A DNA stretch of 64,000 nucleotides from Clostridiales bacterium (GCA_004553625.1 SFKX01000002.1:124001-188000), one strand, 5' to 3'. Counted from the first letter of the stretch, positions 1 to 9,384 are shown. Translations and numbers: made by a program. Notes: generated from the sequence alone by a model not told the origin.

Positions 1-241
1 CTGCGAACTCATGAAGTCCTACCCTGCGGCTGTGTGGGCGCACCACGGCCTCTTCTGCTCCGGTCCGGACTTCGATACCGCCTTCGGACTTATGCACACG
101 ATAGAAAAGGCGGCCGAGGTCTGCGTCCTCGCCCTTTCCGCCGGTCAGGGCAGCATCCGCCAGACCATCACGGACGATGACCTCCGCGCCATAGCCCGGA
201 GTTTCGGCGTCAGTTTGAACGAGGTTTTTCTGAGCGACTGA
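1..241 (+). CDS. rhaD: Rhamnulose-1-phosphate aldolase, C-terminal fragment (class II aldolase)
   Basis: The gene enters from the left edge of the window; the open frame runs from base 2 and the visible 79 codons end at a TGA at 239-241. The peptide VWAHHGLFCSGPDFDTAFGL followed by a helix containing EKAA and a QTI motif matches the C-terminal end of RhaD, the zinc-dependent class II aldolase that splits L-rhamnulose 1-phosphate into dihydroxyacetone phosphate and L-lactaldehyde in the cytoplasm. The first His of the HHG motif corresponds to the third zinc ligand of the family. The N-terminal zinc ligands and any rhamnose operon partners lie outside the window. A related class II aldolase such as fuculose-phosphate aldolase is less likely because the GPxxDxxFGL(M/I)xTxEK stretch is typical of RhaD. 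Confidence 0.85.
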   Translation, partial: CELMKSYPAAVWAHHGLFCSGPDFDTAFGLMHTIEKAAEVCVLALSAGQGSIRQTITDDDLRAIARSFGVSLNEVFLSD

Positions 242-338
242 GCGGAAAATTTTTACCGTTTTGTAATAATCATACTTGTTGCACAAATACAGGCCATACA
301 AATCGGCAAGCTGTCAGGCAATATATGACAAACATCCT

Positions 339-367
339 TTGATTTTGCTGGAGAATTAAGTTATAAT
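339..367 (+). promoter_or_regulatory. Promoter of the SLH surface-protein gene
   Basis: TTGATT at 339-344 and TATAAT at 362-367 are separated by exactly 17 bases, a good SigA-type promoter. It lies about 65 bases before the chosen start at 432. The stretch 242-338 holds no gene and no clear terminator for the aldolase. Confidence 0.6.
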
Positions 368-431
368 TAAGCAAATATGGTTGCAATTGGACCGAGGAGG
401 AAAATTGCGGCAAGGACAAGGAGGAAAACAA

Positions 432-2081
432 ATGAGGGCAAAACGGGTGTTTTCAATATTGCTGGCGGCTGTGCTGGCTTTGAGCCTTCTGCCATCAGCA
501 GCGCTGGCCGAAGGCGACGGTCCAGCCGGTACCGGCTGGACACCGCTCACAGATGCTGTGAGCGGTGATATCACATCAACCACGAGTTTCCTTGCGGGCG
601 ACGAGCACGCGAACCATGAGGGTTGGACCGAGCTGACAGTGAGCCATAGCGGAACCTCTTTGGCTTCTGGTAATTACTATCTTAAAGATGATGTTGAGCT
701 TTCTAATTCAATTACGGTAGGCAAAGGGGAAGAGGTGACTCTATGCCTAAATGGGAATACCCTTTCGAAAAGCGGAGGTATGACCATTAAGGTAAAAGGC
801 ACACTTACAGTTTGTGACTGTAGCACGACAGAGGAAGGAACTATTCCCGATAAAAACGCCGTGTACATGGAAAGCGGCACGTTGAATCTGCTGGGCGGCA
901 TGCTAGGCGGAAACTTCGGAGGTAACGGAATTCAGGAAGCATCTTCTTCTGTGATCAATATCCGTGGCGGTACCGTAAAAGGATACAGCTCTAGTGCAGC
1001 AATTAAAATGAATGGCGGCGAGCTGCACGTCTCCGGCGGCATCATCGGCGACAGTAATACATGTTATAGTGTTGAACTTTCCAACGAGTCGAAACTCTAT
1101 CTCTCTGGAGATCCAACTTTTGTGCGGAAATCAAATGGCGCTTATACTACCTATGCGGAGATTTATCTGGCGGGGCAGGGCAGCAGTAACGCAGTGGAGA
1201 ACGTCATCCATGCGGCCGACGGCGTCGAGGCATACACCGGCGGAAAGCTGGATATCGCGCTGTCTGCTCTGAATACCGGCCTTAAAGATGGCGTCACCAT
1301 CGTCCAGAGCGTCAGCGTAGAGAACTATGATAAGTTCGCCCTTCTCGGCATTCCGGAGGGCAAGGGCCTGAACTTTGACGACACCGTCTGCACGCTGGTG
1401 TATGGCGACTATGTGGAGTATGTCCCCAAGCACACCCACGGCGTGGACGGCGGCGAGGGAGATATCGAGTGGACCAAGTGGGACGGCACGACGGAGCTTT
1501 CGGAGGATGGTTACTATTACCTTGAAGATAACGTTGAGGTTAGAAGTAACCTTATAGTTTCTGCCGATGTCCACCTCTGCCTCAACGGCAAGACATTGAC
1601 GATTGCGGGTAATTATTTCTCAATGAAAGTCAATGGAGGCAGCCTGACGATTTGTGACTGCGGAAATGGTGGGGAAATAAAGCGTACAGGCGGAACAGAT
1701 AGCAGCATAGCAGTTTCGGTGCTCGATGGTACACTGATACTTTATGGCGGAGCCATTGTAAGTGAAGCAGAGGGCGTATACATTTATAATGAGAATGCAA
1801 CTGCAGCCAAATTTGACATGCGCGGCGGAAGTATTTCTGCAGTTAAAGGTATTGACAACCGCAAAGGGACAGTTGCAATCAGTGGGGGAAGTGTAACCTT
1901 CAGCGGAATGTATGGAATCTATTCCTCCGGCGGATCTGTCAGCTTAACAGGCGGCAGTATTGCACCGCTTGAAACGGGAGACGCAAAATATGGGGCCAAT
2001 ATTGCAGCCGGAACTTTCCATATGTCCGGAACAGCAAGCGTTTCAGGAAGAGAGAGGCATATGGTTAGCGTTGCGCAATGA
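432..2081 (+). CDS. SLH-type surface protein, N-terminal part (cut off by frameshift)
   Basis: The start at 432 is chosen because AAGGAGG lies just upstream and the first 27 residues form a clear signal peptide (positive MRAKR, hydrophobic core, AxA cleavage at ALA). The secreted part is built from a repeated unit of about 300 residues: a Trp-rich lead (WTxWDGTTEL), a GYYYL(E/G)xxVE strand, VHLCLNG, TICDC, then Gly-rich beta-helix rungs. Unit 1 covers about residues 55-335; unit 2 begins near 1433. The frame closes with TGA at 2079-2081 in the middle of a rung, while the next reading frame continues the same fold without a break. I read this as the first third of one protein whose remainder is the next entry. 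Function is unknown; such right-handed beta-helix repeats occur in adhesins and carbohydrate-binding surface proteins. Confidence 0.75.
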   Translation: MRAKRVFSILLAAVLALSLLPSAALAEGDGPAGTGWTPLTDAVSGDITSTTSFLAGDEHANHEGWTELTVSHSGTSLASGNYYLKDDVELSNSITVGKGEEVTLCLNGNTLSKSGGMTIKVKGTLTVCDCSTTEEGTIPDKNAVYMESGTLNLLGGMLGGNFGGNGIQEASSSVINIRGGTVKGYSSSAAIKMNGGELHVSGGIIGDSNTCYSVELSNESKLYLSGDPTFVRKSNGAYTTYAEIYLAGQGSSNAVENVIHAADGVEAYTGGKLDIALSALNTGLKDGVTIVQSVSVENYDKFALLGIPEGKGLNFDDTVCTLVYGDYVEYVPKHTHGVDGGEGDIEWTKWDGTTELSEDGYYYLEDNVEVRSNLIVSADVHLCLNGKTLTIAGNYFSMKVNGGSLTICDCGNGGEIKRTGGTDSSIAVSVLDGTLILYGGAIVSEAEGVYIYNENATAAKFDMRGGSISAVKGIDNRKGTVAISGGSVTFSGMYGIYSSGGSVSLTGGSIAPLETGDAKYGANIAAGTFHMSGTASVSGRERHMVSVAQ

Positions 2082-5000
2082 TGGTGAAAGTGCCAGTATT
2101 TCCGGCGGCTCAATTTCCGGTATCGGTGACACTGCTTATGGCATTTACCAAGCTGGCGAGGCGCCGGCCTATCTCAGTGGGACACCCAGCATTTCTGGAA
2201 CAGGTGCGGACCTCTATATACCTACATACAGCTATCCGATCTACGGCTCTGACAGTGGTGCTCTTTATTCTGGCGAAACTCTGACAGTATACTACAACGG
2301 GTATGCTGAGACGACAGAACCGATCATCCACAGTGCGACTGATATCTCCAAGTTCACCCTCGTGTATCCCGAGGGCAAGTACCTGGTCCCGAGCGGGGAC
2401 AACCTGGTCCTTAGCAGCACCCCGCCCGTTACTGGTCATACCCACGACGTCGCCGGCGGCACGGAGGGTGAAGCGGTGACCTGGACCGAGTGGGACGGCA
2501 CGACGGAGTTGGAAGCCGGCGGTTACTACTACCTGGGCAGTGGTGTGGAGCTTCCCAAAGCGATAACTGTACCCAAAGACGTCCACCTCTGCCTCAACGG
2601 TAACACCATCACCAGCGCTCAAGGCAACGAAGTGTTGAAAGTTACCACCGGTACGCTGACCATCTGCGACTGCAAGGACGGCGGAGAGGTCAGCATCAGC
2701 GGCAGCAGCAACCGTGCGGCGGTGCGGCTCACGAACTCCGGCAAACTTACCCTCTACAGCGGCACCCTGGACGGCGGCAACGGCAACGGCGTATTCGCCA
2801 GCGGTTCTTCTACGAAGGTTACCATCACCGGCGGCGCGGTAATGGGCAAGCGCGACAATGGCTGCGCTCTGGGCCTTGACAGCGCAACCGCTACCATCAC
2901 CGGAGGCACGGTGGAAGGGGTCCGCCTCCAGGGGATTTATGGCAAGTTGTACCTGGGCGGCAATCCGTCTGTAGGCCCCGTCCTGCTGTATACTACCGAT
3001 GGATCTGCTATATATAAAAGCCAGATTCACGCTGTGGCAAATGATGTGCCATATACCGGCAATACCATTACGATCAACACAAAATATAAAAATATGGCTC
3101 CGGACACGGACATTGTTTACAATGTGAATGATGACAATGCGAGCAAGTTTACTCTGACCGATTACCAATTGGAGCGTAAGGAAAACAATCTGGTTATTGC
3201 CAAGAATAAGGACATCACATTGAATGTCACGGTTCCTGCTCTCAACTACGGCGATACGAAGCCGCTTGAGATTGAGGTTGTGCCTGCCGACGCGACTCTC
3301 ACTTATAAGGTCACAGGCAAGACTCCCCTTGACCAGTCCACCGCAATCAAGGTTGAAAACGGCAAGATCACAGCGGGCGCGGTCGGCAACTTCATCCTCA
3401 CCGTGACCGCCACAGCGGATGGTTACAACCAGAAAGAGGTAACGGTCGAGTTCACCGTCGGCAAGGCAGCACTGACCGTCACGGCGGATGACAAGACCAT
3501 CGCTTACGGCGACGCCGCGCCCGCTTTCACCGTCACCTATGACGGCTTTGTGAACGGCGATGACGAGGGCGATCTTGGCGGTACGCTGGCCTTTGCCTGC
3601 GATTACGAGAAAGGTGACGACGTCGGCACATACCCCATCACGCCCAGCGGCCTGACCTCCGATAACTACAATATCACCTTTGTACCTGGCACACTCACCG
3701 TCGGCAAGGCGAATTACCCCGGCACCGTAACACCTCCCACCGGCCTCACCGCCACATACGGCGACACGCTGGCGGATGTGACGCTGCCTACAGATCCCAA
3801 CGGCGTCTGGAGCTGGAAGGATGCGGGCACCACCTCCGTGGGCAATGCCGGCGGGAACAGCTTCACGCTGATCTTCACGCCGAATGACACCAACTACAAC
3901 CAGGTCGAAGTGGAAGCGACAGTCACCGTCGGCAAGGCGGCGCTGACCGTCACGGCGGATAACGTTACCATCGCTTACGGAGAACCCAAACCCGATTTCA
4001 CGGCCCAGATCACCGGCTTTGTGAACGGCGAGACGGCGGCTGTCCTTGGCGGTACGCTGGCCTTTGAGTGCTCTTACGAGGCGGGCAGCCCTGTCGGCAC
4101 ATACCCCATCACGCCCAAGGGCCTGACCTCTAACAACTACAGCATCAGTTTTGTCGATGGCACTCTTACGGTGACGGAAAATGCGGTCCCGATGCCCACG
4201 GCGCCTGTGGGTAAGACTCTGACCTACAACTCCGGGCTCCAGGATCTGATCATCCCCGGCAGCGCGGAGCACGGCACCATGTACTACAGCCTCAGCCAGA
4301 ACGGGCCTTGGTACACCGCTGTCCCGCAGGCCAAGGACGCCGGTGTCTACACCGTCTGGTACAAGGTCGTGGGCGACCCCGGCTACAGCGACACCGCGCC
4401 CATCAGTGTGACGGCTGTCATAAACAAGGCCCCGCTCACTATCAAAGCTCTGGACAGGCGCGCATATGTCGGCGAGCGTATACCTGCGTTTGCCTATGAC
4501 GTCGTGGGCCTGCTCGGCTCCGACACGCTCGACAAGGCGCCCTCTTTCAGCTGCAACGCCAACATGAATATGCCAGGCACATATGTCATCCGCATATTCG
4601 GCGCGGAGGCCGCGAACTATGATATAAGCTATGTGAACGGCATCCTTACCGTCGAGCACAGGTTCGTCATTCCCGGATACAAGATCACGGTAGTGGTCGT
4701 GGGCAAGGGCGAGGCCAGCGCCAGCGCAGGCTGGGCCGACGCGGGCAGCGTCATCTCGGTAAGCTCCAAGGCCGATGAGGGCTATACGCTCGGAAGCATC
4801 ACGGTTGAGACCGAATCCGGCAGGAGCGTTGCCATGAAGGACGGCAAGTTCACCATGCCGAACGACTCCGTTGTCGTGACGGTGACCTTCGAGAAGAAGG
4901 GCGAGCCCTTCTATGACGTCAGACCCGGCGACTGGTTCTACGACGCCGTTATCTGGGCCTATGAAAACGGCATCATGGACGGCATGGACATCGGCTGGTT

Positions 5001-5448
5001 CCAGCCCGACGGGACCGTGAGCAGGGCCATGGCGGTCACTGTGCTGTACCGCATGGAGGGTCAGCCCGCTGTGAGCGGAAGCTCCGGCTTCACGGATGTC
5101 GTGAGCGGCAGCTGGTATGACGACGCAGTCACCTGGGCCAGCAAGAACGGCATAGTCCTCGGCGTCACTGAGGACACCTACAGGCCGAACGACCCCGTAA
5201 CGCGCGAACAGCTCGCGGCGATACTCTTCCGCTACGCGGATTACAAGGGCTACGACACGAGCGCAAGCGCAGACCTGACTGGCTATGCGGATTACGCCGA
5301 AGTCAGCGCATACGCGGTCCCCGCGCTGCGCTGGGCCTGCGGCTGCGGCATCATAGACGGCAGCGCCGGCAAACTCGATCCGCGTTCCGGAGCGACGAGA
5401 GCACAGCTCGCGACGATGCTGATGCGCTTCGACAAGGCAGCCAAGTAA
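1960..5448 (+). CDS. SLH surface protein, C-terminal part: beta-helix repeats, MBG domains, three SLH domains
   Basis: Only the part after about 2047 is genuine; codons from the ATG at 1960 to there are out of frame with the upstream protein and make no sensible sequence. It finishes repeat unit 2, holds repeat unit 3 (about 2437-3000; again WTEWDGTTEL, GYYYL, VHLCLNG, TICDC), then three MBG-type domains (ALTVTADDKTIAYGD pattern near 3463, 3931 and 4432, with NY-I-FV-GTLTV ends) alternating with related Ig-like modules. A bacterial-repeat module follows. The last 180 residues are three SLH domains (FYDV..DWFYDAV, FTDV..SWYDDAV, and a third ending in RAQLATMLMRF), which bind pyruvylated cell-wall polymer. 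It is therefore a wall-bound adhesin-like protein. It would need the upstream part for its signal peptide, so as sequenced it would not be exported. Confidence 0.8.
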   Translation: MHRLKRETQNMGPILQPELSICPEQQAFQEERGIWLALRNDGESASISGGSISGIGDTAYGIYQAGEAPAYLSGTPSISGTGADLYIPTYSYPIYGSDSGALYSGETLTVYYNGYAETTEPIIHSATDISKFTLVYPEGKYLVPSGDNLVLSSTPPVTGHTHDVAGGTEGEAVTWTEWDGTTELEAGGYYYLGSGVELPKAITVPKDVHLCLNGNTITSAQGNEVLKVTTGTLTICDCKDGGEVSISGSSNRAAVRLTNSGKLTLYSGTLDGGNGNGVFASGSSTKVTITGGAVMGKRDNGCALGLDSATATITGGTVEGVRLQGIYGKLYLGGNPSVGPVLLYTTDGSAIYKSQIHAVANDVPYTGNTITINTKYKNMAPDTDIVYNVNDDNASKFTLTDYQLERKENNLVIAKNKDITLNVTVPALNYGDTKPLEIEVVPADATLTYKVTGKTPLDQSTAIKVENGKITAGAVGNFILTVTATADGYNQKEVTVEFTVGKAALTVTADDKTIAYGDAAPAFTVTYDGFVNGDDEGDLGGTLAFACDYEKGDDVGTYPITPSGLTSDNYNITFVPGTLTVGKANYPGTVTPPTGLTATYGDTLADVTLPTDPNGVWSWKDAGTTSVGNAGGNSFTLIFTPNDTNYNQVEVEATVTVGKAALTVTADNVTIAYGEPKPDFTAQITGFVNGETAAVLGGTLAFECSYEAGSPVGTYPITPKGLTSNNYSISFVDGTLTVTENAVPMPTAPVGKTLTYNSGLQDLIIPGSAEHGTMYYSLSQNGPWYTAVPQAKDAGVYTVWYKVVGDPGYSDTAPISVTAVINKAPLTIKALDRRAYVGERIPAFAYDVVGLLGSDTLDKAPSFSCNANMNMPGTYVIRIFGAEAANYDISYVNGILTVEHRFVIPGYKITVVVVGKGEASASAGWADAGSVISVSSKADEGYTLGSITVETESGRSVAMKDGKFTMPNDSVVVTVTFEKKGEPFYDVRPGDWFYDAVIWAYENGIMDGMDIGWFQPDGTVSRAMAVTVLYRMEGQPAVSGSSGFTDVVSGSWYDDAVTWASKNGIVLGVTEDTYRPNDPVTREQLAAILFRYADYKGYDTSASADLTGYADYAEVSAYAVPALRWACGCGIIDGSAGKLDPRSGATRAQLATMLMRFDKAAK
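2049..2056 (+). repeat. AG dinucleotide tract at the frameshift point
   Basis: Four AG units (2049-2056) sit exactly where the reading moves from one frame to the next. Adding one AG unit, or removing one base, would join the two parts of the surface protein into a single open frame of about 1,670 codons. The tract is short, so a sequencing or assembly error is as likely as real phase variation. Confidence 0.55.
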
Positions 5449-5480
5449 AAACCTGATCCACGGTCATAAAACAGAGCGAG

Positions 5481-5510
5481 GGGGGAGCCGATCCTGTCGG
5501 CCCCCCTTTT
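5481..5510 (+). terminator. Rho-independent terminator after the SLH gene
   Basis: A GC-rich hairpin (GGGGAGCCGA pairing with TCGGCCCCCC, one A-C mismatch, loop TCCTG) is followed by TTTT, about 30 bases after the stop at 5448. Confidence 0.7.
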
Positions 5511-5544
5511 GCGCGCGGTACCGAGCCGTCCGAAAGGCAAATTG

Positions 5545-5571
5545 AAAGGGCAGCCGCTCGTGCGGCTGCCC
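5545..5571 (-). terminator. Terminator of the oxidoreductase operon
   Basis: A perfect 10-bp stem (GGGCAGCCGC at 5548-5557 with GCGGCTGCCC at 5562-5571, loop TCGT) lies directly after the aldo/keto reductase stop. On the minus strand it is followed by TTTCAATTT. Confidence 0.65.
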
Positions 5572-5577
5572 AGGTTA

Positions 5578-6558
5578 TTATATCGAGTCACGCTTAAGGG
5601 TGAGGAAATCTAGCTCTTCTGCCGTCAGCCTCAGGCTTGTGGCGTTTATGGCGTTGTCTATATCCTTTATCGAACGAGGGCCGATGATAGCCGCGATGTT
5701 GACCTTTTGACTGAGGACATACAGCAGGGACACTTGTGACGGGCGTATGCCTTTCCTTTCCGCCAGGATCGCGGCGCGCTCCTTCCTCGCAAAGTTTTCC
5801 GGAGTGAGGACGGCCATACGTGTGGCAGGGTCGGCGTTTTCGGGCAGGAACTGCGGATAGTTGCCGAAAAAGCCACGGCCCTGGGCGCTCCAGGCGGCGA
5901 CAGTGACGTCACGGTGCTGCTCAAACCACGGCAGCCACTCCTCTTTGAACGGGGGGATTCGGTAATACCAGGGCTTTTCGATTTTTACCAGGCTGAAAAA
6001 CGGACTGTAAACACTGGGACCCTGATATCCCATCCGCTCGCAGTACTCATAGGCTTCAACAAAGCGGTCCAGCCGCCAATTGCTCATGCCGTATGCCTTT
6101 ATCCAACCCTTGCGCAGGAACTCCTCAAAGGTGTCTATTATCTCCTCCACCGGGACCTTGGGGTTGTCTCTGTGTATGAGGTAGGCGTCTATGCAGTCCA
6201 CGCACAGGTGGTCACGGCTGAAAAGTATATCGTCATACATATAGGAGCGGCCCACGCGCGGGATGTCCTCATACATGGTCAGCGTGTGGTCCATATACGG
6301 GTTGCAGCATTTGCTCTGGATGATCACCTTGCTGCGATTGTCGCCCTTGGCGAGCCAGCGGCCGAGCAGTTCTTCAGTGTGCTGTATGCCGCTGCCGCGG
6401 CCGTAAAAGCGCGAGGTGTCTATATAATTCCCGCCTATGCTGACGTAGTAGTCCAGCATGTCGTGGATCTTTGCCTCATCTTCCAGCGTGCTGGTAGCTG
6501 TGCCGAAAGCTATGTCGCTCACGCCCGTGACAAGGCCCTTGACATTTGTGTATTCCAT
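5578..6558 (-). CDS. Aldo/keto reductase
   Basis: A 326-residue cytoplasmic (beta/alpha)8 oxidoreductase, last gene of the TetR-controlled operon. The start at 6558 (MEYTNVKG) is preferred over an ATG five codons upstream because AAAGGAG lies six bases before it and overlaps the longer version. The catalytic tetrad is visible: Asp47 and Tyr52 (YIDTSRFYGRG), Lys83 (QSK) and His129 (YLIHRDNP). Family members reduce aldehydes and ketones or oxidise alcohols with NAD(P)H. In this operon with a secondary alcohol dehydrogenase, an SDR and an enoate reductase it probably acts on the same imported compound. The exact substrate cannot be read from the sequence. Confidence 0.85.
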   Translation of the reverse strand: MEYTNVKGLVTGVSDIAFGTATSTLEDEAKIHDMLDYYVSIGGNYIDTSRFYGRGSGIQHTEELLGRWLAKGDNRSKVIIQSKCCNPYMDHTLTMYEDIPRVGRSYMYDDILFSRDHLCVDCIDAYLIHRDNPKVPVEEIIDTFEEFLRKGWIKAYGMSNWRLDRFVEAYEYCERMGYQGPSVYSPFFSLVKIEKPWYYRIPPFKEEWLPWFEQHRDVTVAAWSAQGRGFFGNYPQFLPENADPATRMAVLTPENFARKERAAILAERKGIRPSQVSLLYVLSQKVNIAAIIGPRSIKDIDNAINATSLRLTAEELDFLTLKRDSI

Positions 6559-6643
6559 TTTTGCTCCTTTCAAAAGTGTGAAAAGTCTGCTCCGGGATCC
6601 CCCCTTGCATCTGGGACGGACCCTGCTGTACGCCTTGCTTCGA

Positions 6644-7954
6644 CTAGGGCAGCCAGGGGAAGAGAGTCATGACAAGCGCAACGGCTATGGTTCCGCAGGA
6701 GGTGGCGAGAACGGTGGATATGAACACCGGGGGATAACCCTCCCGCATTTTCAGGTCGGCCAGGCCGACGGCCATTATCACCGAACCGCTGTTGGGCAGG
6801 GAATCGAGCATTGTCGCCGCGAACACGCCCACGCGGTGGATGAACGGGAGGCTCAGACCCAGCTGGGACAGTGTGGGCGCGATGGCGGGAAGAGCTATCT
6901 GCGCTCCGGTGGTGGAGCCGCCGGTCATCATACATATAAGGCCGACGCAGGCAACGAGCAGTATTACCGGCGGTACGTCGGCGTGCAGCATGCCGTCTAT
7001 AAGCTGCTGGTATTCCGGGAGCGACTGGACAACGGCGGCAAAACCGTTGACGCCGGCTATGGCTCCCACCGGAGCGAGCGAGGAGGCCGCGCCGGTGTTG
7101 ACCGCAAGAAGCACGCCCTTGAAGCCAAGCCTGGGAAGGAAAATCAAAGCGGCAATGACGCTTGTTATCAGTATGGACAGCGCGATGTCCACGCCGAGAA
7201 CGTTGAAAATGACGAGCAGCGCAATGATGGGTATCAGCGAGACGAAAAACCCCGGCTTGGAGGAGCTGTCCTCAGCGAACACGTCCTTAGGCCCGGCGAC
7301 GAAGGTCTCGCCTCTGGCCGTTGCGCGGACGGTCAGGCGGGTAAAGACGAGCAGCATTACGGATATCTCAACGAGCATGCCCACCAATCCGGCTACGAGC
7401 CCGCAATAGGAGCTCGTGCCGATGGCCATGCCGACGACGTTCGTCGGCTGCGGGGAACCCGGTCCGCTGAGCGCAAAGGTGAAGGCTCCGCCGCATATGG
7501 CGCCCATGATGAAGCGCTTGGGGATGCCCGCGCGCCTGAAAACACCCAGGGCGATGGGGTATATGGCTATCAGCGCGACGGCTGCGTTTATGCCGCCGTA
7601 GCACAGGATCGCAGAGGCTATTATGACGGTGAGAAAGCCCAGGGCATATCTGCCCCTGTCGGTTTTTGCGCCACGGAACATGGTGTTGCAGATGCTGTCT
7701 GCAATAGAGCCTGCGGCGCCGCTGGATGTATACAGCTTGGCCAGTATGGCGCCGAAGAGAAACATTGGGAAGAGAGACGCCACTATGGAGCCGAAGCGCG
7801 TGAAGAAAACGGTTATAAGCGAATCCGTTATGGGGAGCCCTGCCAGAATGGTCACCACAAACGCCGCCGCAAAGGAGGCTATCATCACGTGGACATTCAT
7901 CATGCAGAGGACCACAAGGACAACGAACCCGACTATGATTGCCAAAAAACCCAT
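6644..7954 (-). CDS. GntP-family permease
   Basis: A 436-residue, very hydrophobic protein with about 12-14 membrane segments. GGSTTGAQIALPAIAP and a C-terminal HRVGVFAATMLDSLPNSG segment are typical of the GntP (gluconate:H+ symporter) family, which also includes permeases for other hydroxy acids and carboxylates. GAGG lies six bases before the ATG at 7954. It starts 12 bases after the stop of the MFS gene and is followed by the aldo/keto reductase. In this operon it probably imports an organic acid; having both a GntP and an MFS carrier suggests one takes up the substrate and the other handles a product. Confidence 0.8.
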   Translation of the reverse strand: MGFLAIIVGFVVLVVLCMMNVHVMIASFAAAFVVTILAGLPITDSLITVFFTRFGSIVASLFPMFLFGAILAKLYTSSGAAGSIADSICNTMFRGAKTDRGRYALGFLTVIIASAILCYGGINAAVALIAIYPIALGVFRRAGIPKRFIMGAICGGAFTFALSGPGSPQPTNVVGMAIGTSSYCGLVAGLVGMLVEISVMLLVFTRLTVRATARGETFVAGPKDVFAEDSSSKPGFFVSLIPIIALLVIFNVLGVDIALSILITSVIAALIFLPRLGFKGVLLAVNTGAASSLAPVGAIAGVNGFAAVVQSLPEYQQLIDGMLHADVPPVILLVACVGLICMMTGGSTTGAQIALPAIAPTLSQLGLSLPFIHRVGVFAATMLDSLPNSGSVIMAVGLADLKMREGYPPVFISTVLATSCGTIAVALVMTLFPWLP

Positions 7955-7966
7955 ATCTGACCTCTT

Positions 7967-9238
7967 TTATTTCTTTCCTCCAAGCGCATCGGGTCCGCCG
8001 ACTTTGTCGTGACCCGGGGCCATTTTTATGCCGGTGAACGCGAGAACCACGCAGATTACCAGGACCACAAGCAGCGCTTTGAAAAGGCTGCTGTAGGAGC
8101 CGGTGAGGTCATATACCACGTTTGCCGCGGGGATACCCACGCTGGCTCCGACAGTGACGGCGGCGGTGAGTATTGCGATGATCGTAGCGGAATCGCGGCT
8201 GCCGAAGCAGAGGGCCAGCGGCGTGTGCAGGACCTTGCAGAAGAGCCAGCAGACGCCTATGAGGCAGCAGACCACATACATCATGCCGACGCTCGGCGTC
8301 ATGAATCCGAGCACTATGCAGATGACGGCGTAGAGCACGCAGAGGATGAAGATGGTGATGCGCGGACCCAGCTTGTCCGTTGCGTAGCCGCCTACGAACA
8401 TGGCGATCACGTTGGCGGTGTTCACAAAGCTGAAGATGGTTCCGTAGAGTTCCGGGGACCAGCCCAGGTCGGCCATGTAAAGGGAAACGTTGGCGTAGGC
8501 CGCGTAGAAAGCGATAGCATAGAGTACGAAAAAGGCAACCATTGCCCAGAAATTATAGGTCTTGACGGCCTGCTTTATGGTATAGCCCGCTCGCTCCTCC
8601 TGGGAATGGGCGACCTTGTCCTGACCGCTGGCCCAGAGCATGGTGGTGTTTTTGTCCTGCGGGCTGTTGCGCACAAGAAGAAATACAACGACCATGACGA
8701 CAACTATGAGGATGGCCATATAGCGGAAACTGGAGACATAGCCGATGGAGCCGAGCCAGCGCCCAACTATGATGGAGCCCAGCGTGCCGCCGAATCCGCC
8801 TATCGCCATGGAGATGCTCAGGAGCGTTGTGTTCAGCTTGCCGAACCAGCGGTTCACGATTGCTCCCGTGGTCGTGGATGAGCAGAAAGCCGGGAACACG
8901 CCGACGAACAGAGCGCCTATATAGAACATGACCATGTTTGTGGCCATGGAATATATGAAGTAGCCTATGCCTATTCCGATGCCGCCTATCAGCATGACCA
9001 GCCGGAAGCCGAGCTTCTGGACGATCTTGCCGTAGAGCAGGAGGAACACCGTTGCAAAAACGGAGTGCAAGGTCGGTACTATCGAATATGCCGTGCGGCT
9101 TATTTCCGGATTGGCCTCCAGGATACTGGCGGCGTAGAGATTGAACGAGCTGTACACCACGGAGAAAAAGAAATTCATGAGCACAGTTGCCAGGAAAACC
9201 ACCCAGGCGTAGTGAAAGGCGTGTTTTTTGTTTTCCAC
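7967..9238 (-). CDS. MFS transporter, OFA/monocarboxylate-like
   Basis: A 423-residue protein with 12 predicted membrane helices. It starts with GTG at 9238, with GGGAGG seven bases upstream. The N-terminal AFHYAWVVFLATVLMNFF lead, the GKIVQKLGFR loop after helix 2 and the IVNRWFGK motif resemble the oxalate/formate antiporter (OFA) and monocarboxylate branch of the major facilitator superfamily. It sits inside the oxidoreductase operon, separated from the SDR gene by 146 bases that hold a strong hairpin. Substrate is inferred only from context: an organic acid or a small aromatic or steroidal compound processed by the neighbouring reductases. Confidence 0.8.
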   Translation of the reverse strand: MENKKHAFHYAWVVFLATVLMNFFFSVVYSSFNLYAASILEANPEISRTAYSIVPTLHSVFATVFLLLYGKIVQKLGFRLVMLIGGIGIGIGYFIYSMATNMVMFYIGALFVGVFPAFCSSTTTGAIVNRWFGKLNTTLLSISMAIGGFGGTLGSIIVGRWLGSIGYVSSFRYMAILIVVVMVVVFLLVRNSPQDKNTTMLWASGQDKVAHSQEERAGYTIKQAVKTYNFWAMVAFFVLYAIAFYAAYANVSLYMADLGWSPELYGTIFSFVNTANVIAMFVGGYATDKLGPRITIFILCVLYAVICIVLGFMTPSVGMMYVVCCLIGVCWLFCKVLHTPLALCFGSRDSATIIAILTAAVTVGASVGIPAANVVYDLTGSYSSLFKALLVVLVICVVLAFTGIKMAPGHDKVGGPDALGGKK

Positions 9239-9341
9239 GATTTTACCTCCCTCTAAAGTCTTGACAGATTGTGTTAATTAATTAATTAGCAATTTGTGTA
9301 AATAAAATCCCAGCCTTAGGACGGATACTCCCTCAGCTCGA

Positions 9342-9370
9342 GCTCTGCGGCCGGGGCGCGGCCGCAGAGC
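9342..9370 (-). promoter_or_regulatory. Intergenic hairpin between SDR and MFS genes
   Basis: An 11-bp perfect stem (GCTCTGCGGCC with GGCCGCAGAGC, 7-base loop) lies just after the SDR stop. No U-run follows on the minus strand, so it is more likely a processing or attenuation structure than a terminator. The following AT-rich stretch (9270-9310) could hold a weak internal promoter, but I see no good match. Confidence 0.4.
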
Positions 9371-9384
9371 GGGAGCGAGGAGAC

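Noticed and set aside
2110..4659. 849-codon open frame on the minus strand opposite the SLH protein
   Set aside because: It is a shadow frame: the sequence is low in sense (Arg/Val/Asp/Gly runs, no domains), has no ribosome binding site, and the plus strand encodes clear MBG domains.
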